NCBI GenBank assembly: GCA_022787565.1
Contig: JALFVN010000017.1
Coordinates: forward strand, 1 to 34,273
Length of the DNA stretch: 34,273 nt
Source: Clostridiales bacterium
GTDB lineage: Bacteria > Bacillota > Clostridia > Oscillospirales > Oscillospiraceae
Direction of reading: 5' to 3'
The notes under the pieces were generated by a model. The model was not told where the DNA came from, did no database searches, and saw nothing but the letters and a program-made list of their open reading frames with translations. Below are positions 28,932 through 34,273 of the stretch, piece by piece; positions within the stretch are counted from its first letter, which is position 1, and each line of letters opens with the position of its first letter. Position numbers and translations under genes: made by a program.

Positions 28932-30941
28932 TCAACACGTTCTCAAAAGGCGGATGATCTCTGTCCTCTCCAGATCTGCCTTTCCTTCTATATGAGCCTC
29001 TCTGGCCCCATAAACGCTGCCGCCCGGGGAAGAGAGGAGCCCTGTCTCCCAAAATACAGCCAGACACAGGCAGAAGCGCTCCGGCTCCATGCCCTGCGGG
29101 CATTGGGCCAGCACCGCTTCGGCAGAGCCGCCTACGGCAAAGCCCGGCTGCTGGATCATGCGCCATACGCGGACAAAATCGACCCGGTCAGGACAGAATT
29201 CGGCCGCGGCCCAGAGCATGTCGCGCCGGTTTTCCAGTATGCCCCGGCAAAGCTCCCTGCCGTCGTGACGGCGGGCAGCGCAGACTACCAGCTGCACGGA
29301 GGTACGGCCGCGAAATTCATTGATCTGAGGGGAAAAGGCCAGATCCACAAGATTACCCTCCCGCAGGCCCAGCTCTTTGGCCGTGTGGGAAAAGAAAATG
29401 GCCTCAAAGGACTCCGAGCGGAGCCTGATCCGCATGCGCAGATGCCTGCCGCTTCCCACCTCCGACAGAGACTCTATCCTGACACCGCACAGGCACATCA
29501 GGGGTCTGGGATTCGCGTTGCCGTAAGGCTCCAGACGGTCAAGGGAGCGGACATTTTCAATGCTCAGCAGAGTGGGATCGTTGATCAGCAGGTCACACTG
29601 GACCTCCGGCAGGGCGGCGGGCTTGTTGGCCCGGTAGTAGCGGGCAAGAGCCGCGCGGAAATCGTTCAGCTTGTCCGGATTGATGTTCAGCCCGGCGGCC
29701 AGCGCGTGGCCGCCGAAGCCCAATAGATGCTCGGAACAGGCGCTCAGCGCTTCAAACAGGTTAAAGCCGCCGTAGCTGCGGCAGGAACCCTTGCCTATGT
29801 CTCCGTTGAGACAGATCATGATCGCGGGCAGGGAGTACTGTTCGGCAAGCCGGGAGGCGGCGATGCCGATAACGCCCTGATGCCATTTGTCGCTGGCCAG
29901 GACGATGGGCGCGTCCGGAACGGAGCCGGATAGCTGGGCATTTGCCTCCCGCCAGATCGCTGTTTCGATGTCCTGACGCTGGCGGTTCAGCTCGCAGAGC
30001 TCCGCCGCAAGCTGGGCGGCTGCGCAGGGGTCCACGGTCATCAGCAGCTTGGCGGCCGTTTCGGCCTGCCCCAGCCGGCCCGCCGCGTTCAGCCTGGGGG
30101 CCAGACTGAAGCCGATGGTGGAGGCAGTGAGCTTCCTGGGGTCAATGGAGGACTCCCGCATCATGGCGGCAATGCCGGGGCGGGGAGATGTGCCCAGCTT
30201 TTTCAGCCCCCGGCGCACAAGGCAGCGGTTTTCGCCCACCAGGGGCATAACGTCTGCCACAGTGCCCACAGCCACAAGATCCGCGTACTGCTCCAGCACC
30301 CTTTCGCTGTCGCCCTCACAGGCGCAGGCAAGCTTTAATGCCACGCCGACGCCCGCCAGATTTTTGTTAGGGTAATTGTCGCCATTTTGCTTGCAGTCTA
30401 TTACAGCCACTGCATTGGGAAGCTGTCCGTGGCCGCATTCGTGATGGTCGGTGATGATGACTTCCAGACCGATCTGCGCGGCGTGCTCCACCTCGGAAAG
30501 GGCGGTGATGCCGCAGTCAACGGTGATGAGGAGACTGGCTCCCTGACTGCGCAGGCTGTCCACGGCGGCGTTATTCAGTCCGTAGCCCTCCTCGTTCCTG
30601 TCCGGTATGTAGGGCAGACAGCGGAGCCCTTTGGCGCGCAGATAATCCGTCAGAAGGCAGGTGGAGGTGATGCCGTCCACATCGTAGTCTCCGTAGACGG
30701 CCACGGTTTCGCCTGCGCTGATGGCCTGCTTTATCCGTTTTACGGCCCGGTCCATGCCGGTCATCAGCATGGGGTCGTGCAGCACCTCACTGCCGCCGAA
30801 GAGAAGCTCCTCTGCCGCTTTTCGGCTGCGGATGCCGCGCTGGGCCAGCACGGCGGCCAGCAGGGGAAGGCAGCCGCCTTCAATCAGCTCTTCCGGCAGC
30901 TCCGGCTTGACGTATGAAATTTTCCATTCCTTCTGATTCAT
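28932..30941 (-). CDS. recJ: Single-stranded-DNA exonuclease RecJ
   Basis: The 669-residue protein carries the DHH-phosphoesterase motifs: VYGDYDVDGITS (D85, D87), TVDCGI (D142) and the DHH triplet D165-H166-H167 in ITDHHE. It also has GVGVALKL and the DHHA1 signature GFGGHALAAGL near residue 400. RecJ degrades 5' single-stranded DNA in recombination repair and mismatch repair. An OB-like domain (about 430-540) follows. A C-terminal extension of roughly 110 residues makes it longer than the E. coli protein (577) but shorter than some Firmicutes forms. It is the first gene of a four-gene minus-strand operon. The ribosome site before ATG 30941 is weak (GGATGAATC). Confidence 0.95.
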   Translation of the reverse strand: MNQKEWKISYVKPELPEELIEGGCLPLLAAVLAQRGIRSRKAAEELLFGGSEVLHDPMLMTGMDRAVKRIKQAISAGETVAVYGDYDVDGITSTCLLTDYLRAKGLRCLPYIPDRNEEGYGLNNAAVDSLRSQGASLLITVDCGITALSEVEHAAQIGLEVIITDHHECGHGQLPNAVAVIDCKQNGDNYPNKNLAGVGVALKLACACEGDSERVLEQYADLVAVGTVADVMPLVGENRCLVRRGLKKLGTSPRPGIAAMMRESSIDPRKLTASTIGFSLAPRLNAAGRLGQAETAAKLLMTVDPCAAAQLAAELCELNRQRQDIETAIWREANAQLSGSVPDAPIVLASDKWHQGVIGIAASRLAEQYSLPAIMICLNGDIGKGSCRSYGGFNLFEALSACSEHLLGFGGHALAAGLNINPDKLNDFRAALARYYRANKPAALPEVQCDLLINDPTLLSIENVRSLDRLEPYGNANPRPLMCLCGVRIESLSEVGSGRHLRMRIRLRSESFEAIFFSHTAKELGLREGNLVDLAFSPQINEFRGRTSVQLVVCAARRHDGRELCRGILENRRDMLWAAAEFCPDRVDFVRVWRMIQQPGFAVGGSAEAVLAQCPQGMEPERFCLCLAVFWETGLLSSPGGSVYGAREAHIEGKADLERTEIIRLLRTC

Positions 30942-30974
30942 GATTCATCCATCAAAAATAAAAATTATTTTAAT

Positions 30975-31003
30975 ATTTTATCAAAAATTAACGCTGAATT
31001 CAA
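30975..31003 (-). promoter_or_regulatory. Promoter of the recJ operon
   Basis: Minus-strand TTGAAT (31003-30998), a 17-base spacer and TAAAAT (30980-30975) lie about 34 bases before the recJ start, in a locally AT-rich stretch (30945-31010). Confidence 0.6.
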
Positions 31004-31031
31004 TAGGAAAACACGAAAAAGATCGGCGGAC

Positions 31032-31069
31032 AAAAAACGCGCTCCCTGCCAGACCGACGAGGGAGCGCG
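31032..31069 (-). terminator. Terminator retained after the histidine kinase remnant
   Basis: CGCGCTCCCT (31038-31047) pairs with AGGGAGCGCG (31060-31069); on the minus strand a run of six Ts follows (31037-31032). It lies 8 bases past the stop at 31077 and presumably served the intact kinase gene. Confidence 0.88.
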
Positions 31070-31076
31070 ATGAAAT

Positions 31077-31250
31077 TCAAGTGGGAAATGACACGGTGAT
31101 CAGCAGGGAATGACCGTCCCCGGTTTGCGCCTGGATCTTGCCGTTGTGAGCCTGGACGATGGCCTTGGCCACGGAGAGACCGATGCCATAGCCGCCGGTC
31201 TGGGCGCTGCGGGAGGGGTCGGTGCGGTAAAACCGTTCAAAGAGGTGAGA
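31077..31250 (-). pseudogene. C-terminal remnant of a sensor histidine kinase
   Basis: Only the last ~56 residues of an HATPase domain survive: [13 protein letters not shown] (F-box), [21 protein letters not shown] split over the G2 box, and the end strand LLITVSFPT. The N-box, H-box, HAMP and membrane parts are missing. The minus frame stays open to about 31337 and gives an 86-codon reading, but its first 30 codons lie over the opposite-strand beta-helix homology and are not kinase-like. The cut is therefore near 31250. It ends at its original terminator. It cannot act as a kinase. The neighbouring truncated gene on the other strand starts at the same point, so one deletion explains both. 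Confidence 0.88.
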
Positions 31251-31941
31251 GAGCAGCAGCGCCCTCATTACCTTAAACGGCAGCTCCGCCTCCTGCGATT
31301 CCGATGCGGTTTCCATCTCCGAAAGCACGGTTACCATCAGGGACGAGGGTACCTATATCCTCTCCGGCACGCTGAATGAGGGCATGATTATAGTTGACAC
31401 CGAAAAGACCGATAAGATCCAGTTGATTCTGGACGGCGTCAGCGTTTACAGCGAGACCTCTGCGGCCCTCAATGTCCGTCAGGCAGACAAGGCGTTTATC
31501 ACTCTGGCCGACGGAACAGAGAACAGCCTGACAAACGGCGGCAGCCTTTATGTCAATGCCTCCGGCGACGGGCTGAACGCCAACGGAAACCTGACCATCT
31601 CCGGCGGATACACCGTGGTCTGCGGTCCCACCCAGGGAGATACCGCCACCCTGGACTACGAGAGCAGCGGCGTGATCACCGGCGGCACCTTTATCGGCAC
31701 CGGGGCCGCAGGAATGGCCCAGACCTTCAGTGACTCCGAACAGGGCGTGATCGCCGTGAGCGCGGGCAGCTGTGCCGCCGGAACGGCCATTACGCTGACG
31801 GACGCAAAGGGAAATACCATCATCAGTTATTCTCCGGGGGTTTCCTTTTCAGTGGTGATTCTGAGCAGCCCGGAGATCATCAAGGGCCAGCCTTACACCA
31901 TCACCGTGGGCTCCGCCAGCGGAAGCTTTGAAGCCGCATAA
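31249..31941 (+). pseudogene. Remnant of a DUF4353/Cthe_2159-type carbohydrate-binding beta-helix protein
   Basis: The plus frame is open from 31249 to the TAA at 31941. It shows [49 protein letters not shown] and ITLADGTENSLTNGG. The C-terminal parts are VNASGDGLNANGNLTISGG, GGTFIGTGAAGMAQTFS and the end strands TLTDAKGNTIISYSP and VVILSSPEI. This matches the DUF4353 family, secreted right-handed beta-helix proteins; Cthe_2159 binds pectic polymers. The signal peptide and first part are missing. About 200 or more residues of the central repeats also appear deleted between NSLTNGG and LYVNASGDG (near 31540). No ribosome site precedes the first ATG (31384), so an active 185-residue product is unlikely. 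Confidence 0.82.
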
Positions 31942-31945
31942 TGAT

Positions 31946-31986
31946 ACGCAGGTACACCGAATAGGTCGATGTACCTGCGTTTTCTT
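31946..31986. terminator. Terminator between the beta-helix remnant and the LOG-family gene
   Basis: ACGCAGGTACA (31946-31956) pairs with TGTACCTGCGT (31970-31980), followed by a T-rich run. It starts 5 bases past the stop at 31941 and ends at the stop of the convergent minus-strand gene. Confidence 0.88.
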
Positions 31987-32571
31987 TTATCGTGCATTAT
32001 AGTCAGACAATCTTTTGATGCTTCCGGAAAGGGGCTTGTCATGCAGCACATGGTCAAGAGCCTGCTCCGGTGTATCGCACAGGGCGAAGAGAGAAAGACA
32101 GCCCTGGCTCATAAAGCCCTGCTCCGCCGTCTGCCGGAGCATGAGGGCCATGGTATTATAATATCCGGCGGTGTTCAGCACGGCGATGGGCTTGCCGTGG
32201 CGGCCAAGCTGTTTTAAGGTCAGGGTCTCGAAAAACTCCTCATAGGTGCCGATGCCGCCGGGCAGCACGATGAAAGCCTGGGCCGCGTCCTCCATGGCGG
32301 CCTTGCGCTGCCCCATGGTCTCGGTGAAAATAAACGCCGTGCAGTGGGGATAGAGGATCCCCGGCTCGTCAAAAAAGCGGGGAGCGATGCCGGTGATTTT
32401 GCCCTTTTCCCGGGAAACACCCCGGGCGCAGGCTCCCATCAGGCCGTTCTGACCGCCGCCGAAGATCAGGCGGTGTCCGCCTTTTCCTATCAGCTCGCCC
32501 AGTTTCTCCGCCGCGTCAAAATATTCCCGTGCCAGCCTGTCGCCGGACGCGCCGTAAACACAAATATCCAT
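31987..32571 (-). CDS. LOG-family protein (TIGR00730 Rossmann fold nucleotide hydrolase)
   Basis: The 194-residue protein has the family signature PGGIGTYEE (104-112) with its upstream basic pair R89-K90 (METMGQRKAAM-like TMGQRK). The nucleotide-binding start is CVYGAS and GLIFGGG-like LIFGGGQNGLMG (36-46). LOG-family enzymes cleave the base from nucleoside 5'-monophosphates; plant and some bacterial members release cytokinins, while the bacterial role is usually nucleotide housekeeping. The start at 32571 has a GAGGAAAAC just upstream. It is a lone minus-strand gene, divergent from the DUF389 gene. The length is normal and the motifs are complete. Confidence 0.92.
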   Translation of the reverse strand: MDICVYGASGDRLAREYFDAAEKLGELIGKGGHRLIFGGGQNGLMGACARGVSREKGKITGIAPRFFDEPGILYPHCTAFIFTETMGQRKAAMEDAAQAFIVLPGGIGTYEEFFETLTLKQLGRHGKPIAVLNTAGYYNTMALMLRQTAEQGFMSQGCLSLFALCDTPEQALDHVLHDKPLSGSIKRLSDYNAR

Positions 32572-32657
32572 TTCCCGTTTTCCTCATACAGAATTTTTTT
32601 CACATTATAGTTTACCCCGCCCCAACTGTCAACCGGGACCCGGCGTTCATGATTTCT

Positions 32658-32686
32658 TTGACTATAAAAGGCAGAAGTGTTATGAT
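32658..32686 (+). promoter_or_regulatory. Promoter of the DUF389 gene
   Basis: TTGACT (32658-32663), a 17-base spacer and TATGAT (32681-32686). The expected transcript start near 32693 sits just before AGGAGGG (32694-32700), which fixes the translation start at ATG 32709; ATGs at 32682-32685 fall inside the -10 box. Confidence 0.75.
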
Positions 32687-32708
32687 GAAAAACAGGAGGG
32701 ATGCGCCC

Positions 32709-34055
32709 ATGGGAGAAGAGAAAAAGACAGGCAGAGCCAAAAAATATTTCCAGGAGCTGCTGGATATCCGGGACGACATGATGAGCTGTGAGGAAATCGA
32801 CGCCATGATGCTGGAAAATACCGCCATCCACGGTGCCAACATGTGGATTCTGATGCTGGCCATTTTCATTGCCTCCATCGGGCTGAACGTGAACTCCACC
32901 GCCGTCATTATCGGCGCCATGCTCATTTCACCGCTGATGAGCGGAATACTTACTATGGGCTATTCCCTTGCGGTGAAGGATCTGGCCCTGATGCGCCGGT
33001 CTCTGGCAAGCTTCGGCACCCAGGTGGCCATCAGCCTGATTGCCTCCACCGTCTATTTTCTGCTGACGCCGCTGCAGGAGCCCACGGCAGAGATGATCGC
33101 CCGCACAAGCCCCACCATCTGGGACGTGCTGATCGCACTCTTCGGCGGCATTGCCGGAATGATCGGAAACACCCGGCAGAAGAAAGGAAATGTGATCCCC
33201 GGCGTGGCCATCGCCACGGCGCTGATGCCCCCGCTCTGTACCGCGGGCTACGGGCTTGCCACCCTGCAGCCCCGTTTTCTGCTGGGCGCATTTTATCTTT
33301 TTGCCATCAATACGCTGTTTATCGCCCTCTCTGCCGCGCTGGTGACGGTGCTGCTGAAGGTACCGGCCCACAGGCAGATCAGTCCCCTGCGACAGAAAAA
33401 GATCAACCGCATTATTCTGAGTATCACCATCATCACCGTGATCCCCAGTATTCTGATCGGCGGCATGACGGTGTATAATTCCGTCATGGACAGCAATATC
33501 GACAGGTATCTGAAAAGCCAGTTCGTCTTTTCCGACACCCAGCTGGTCCAGAGCAGCGCGGACAAGCTGGAAAAGAAAATTTCCGTATCTCTTGTGGGGC
33601 AGCCGGTGTCCCAGGAGGCCATTGAGCTGCTCCGGAAGGAGCTGACAAACTACGGGCTGGAGGGCTACACCCTCCATGTGACCCAGAATTCCGTCAGCAC
33701 CGAGCTGGAAAACTCTGACCGGGTGACCATCGCCCTGCAGGAGAACACCATATCCGCCCTTCAGAAGAAGCTGGAGGAAAAGGAACGGGAGCTGGACGAA
33801 GTGAACCGGAAGCTGGATGATTACGAGAGCAGCCCGGACCCGGCGGATAAGCTCCAGACCCTCTGCGAAACCGCGCCGCAGATCTTTACCAAGCTGAAAG
33901 AATGCAGCGTGGGCTATATGAGCGACAGTGCGGGGGAATATATTCTTCTTACCGCCGCAGTCAACGGGTCCATGAGCGACGCGGAGATCGAGACCCTGGA
34001 AAACTGGCTCCGGACCGAAACCGGCCTTGACCGGGTGAAGATATATTTTGGCTGA
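32709..34055 (+). CDS. DUF389-family membrane protein
   Basis: With the start at 32709 the product has 448 residues. Residues about 40-265 form six or so membrane helices with the DUF389 core: STAVIIGAMLISPLMSGIL, a second GNVIPGVAIATALMPPLCTAGYG motif (repeat of the same helix pair), and IALFGGIAGMIG between them. The C-terminal part (about 290-448) is soluble; it contains a coiled coil (about 345-395, LQKKLEEKERELDEVNRKL) and a small alpha-beta end domain (VKIYFG). The family is widespread and uncharacterised. The start is fixed by the promoter and AGGAGGG 8-9 bases upstream; a reading 60 codons longer runs over the divergent gene and is rejected. Confidence 0.92.
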   Translation: MGEEKKTGRAKKYFQELLDIRDDMMSCEEIDAMMLENTAIHGANMWILMLAIFIASIGLNVNSTAVIIGAMLISPLMSGILTMGYSLAVKDLALMRRSLASFGTQVAISLIASTVYFLLTPLQEPTAEMIARTSPTIWDVLIALFGGIAGMIGNTRQKKGNVIPGVAIATALMPPLCTAGYGLATLQPRFLLGAFYLFAINTLFIALSAALVTVLLKVPAHRQISPLRQKKINRIILSITIITVIPSILIGGMTVYNSVMDSNIDRYLKSQFVFSDTQLVQSSADKLEKKISVSLVGQPVSQEAIELLRKELTNYGLEGYTLHVTQNSVSTELENSDRVTIALQENTISALQKKLEEKERELDEVNRKLDDYESSPDPADKLQTLCETAPQIFTKLKECSVGYMSDSAGEYILLTAAVNGSMSDAEIETLENWLRTETGLDRVKIYFG

Positions 34056-34125
34056 CTGAAACCGGGATAACCGCCCGCAAGCCTTTATCCTGAGGGGCAA
34101 CCCACTTCCCGGCAATGAAAAAAGT

Positions 34126-34165
34126 CTGCCGCAAAGGGCATGCAAGATAGGGAGGCGGCAGGTTT
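34126..34165 (+). terminator. Possible terminator after the DUF389 gene
   Basis: CTGCCGC (34126-34132) and GCGGCAG (34155-34161) form a 7-base stem with a long loop, followed by GTTTTG. It is the only hairpin on this side of the gene and is weak. Confidence 0.4.
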
Positions 34166-34195
34166 TGAGCGGGCCTTTTCCGCCCATGCTTCATG

Positions 34196-34230
34196 AAAAA
34201 TTGCGGAAATACACACAAGTATTCCCGCAA
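34196..34230 (-). terminator. Terminator at the right edge, minus strand
   Basis: TTGCGGAAATAC (34201-34212) pairs with GTATTCCCGCAA (34219-34230) with one mismatch; on the minus strand five Ts follow (34200-34196). It lies 4 bases past the stop of the partial gene at 34235. Confidence 0.75.
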
Positions 34231-34234
34231 TTTT

Positions 34235-34273
34235 TCATTTTACCTGAACGAAAAAATCCTCGCTCAAAACTGC
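34235..34273 (-). CDS. Last 12 codons of an unidentified minus-strand gene
   Basis: From the right edge the minus strand reads AVLSEDFFVQVK and then a stop (TGA at 34237-34235). A convincing terminator follows 4 bases later, which suggests this is a true gene end rather than chance. The fragment is too short to name. Confidence 0.35.
   Translation of the reverse strand, partial: AVLSEDFFVQVK

Noticed and set aside
26424-29726. 1100-codon plus-strand reading frame opposite dtd, relA and part of recJ
   Set aside because: It spans three well-identified minus-strand genes and their gaps and has no protein features.
1-34273. Search by eye for CRISPR arrays, tRNA or rRNA genes, transposases, prophage or defence genes
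   Set aside because: No regular repeat-spacer pattern, no cloverleaf or rRNA sequence, and no recognisable mobile-element or defence protein was seen on either strand.

Overview
The window looks like chromosome from a GC-rich, Gram-positive-type anaerobe of the Clostridia (Oscillospiraceae/Ruminococcaceae-like). The evidence is a 2-hydroxyacyl-CoA dehydratase activase tail, a PerR regulator controlling a rubredoxin/rubrerythrin fusion, a recJ-relA-dtd-MBL operon, a Cna-B/SpaA-type wall-anchored surface protein, strong AGGAGG ribosome sites, and many TTGACA-17-TATAAT style promoters. The taxon is inferred from gene content; no rRNA or tRNA gene is present.

Layout. 1-1100: end of an acyl-CoA dehydratase activase, a 52-residue membrane peptide and a stand-alone CdhC/ACS-like protein. 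1236-2310: a wrecked GH32 beta-fructosidase gene (minus) and a poor intergenic stretch. 2314-5496: an SseB-domain protein, a patatin-like phospholipase and an AraC/GyrI-type regulator, followed by a tandem duplication of about 178 bp whose left end lies inside the regulator gene. 5904-8491 (minus): a perR-like gene and a 705-residue fusion of rubredoxin, FMN glutamate synthase, rubredoxin and rubrerythrin, under a promoter with an inverted repeat in its spacer. 8492-12530: a spacer with paired direct repeats, then response regulator, histidine kinase and HtrA protease. 12637-16764: prmA (minus) and a 958-residue surface protein. 16764-18544: GNAT acetyltransferase, zinc-ribbon protein and RluA-type pseudouridine synthase. 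18678-21570: Na/Pi cotransporter with PhoU domain, a palindromic repeat, and a tRNA dihydrouridine synthase (minus). 21705-23498: a coiled-coil membrane protein with a TTG start. 23530-25467 (minus): sugar nucleotidyltransferase and galE. 25590-30941 (minus): recJ-relA-dtd-MBL hydrolase. 31077-31941: a deletion scar joining truncated pieces of a histidine kinase (minus) and a DUF4353 beta-helix protein (plus). 31987-34055: LOG-family protein (minus) and a DUF389 membrane protein. A few codons of a further minus-strand gene reach the right edge.

Functional themes. (i) Oxidative stress: the PerR-like regulator probably controls the fusion protein encoded just downstream. (ii) Envelope: the two-component system with HtrA suggests a secretion/envelope stress response, beside a surface adhesin and UDP-sugar genes. 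(iii) Information and stress housekeeping: recJ, relA/spoT, dtd, prmA, dus and the pseudouridine synthase. (iv) Genome decay: two unrelated loci (1236-1955 and 31077-31941) are deletion-derived remnants of carbohydrate-related genes. The strongest candidate for something unusual is the fused oxidoreductase at 5904-8021. Boundaries of promoters and terminators are read by eye; no homology search was run, so family names rest on recognised motifs.
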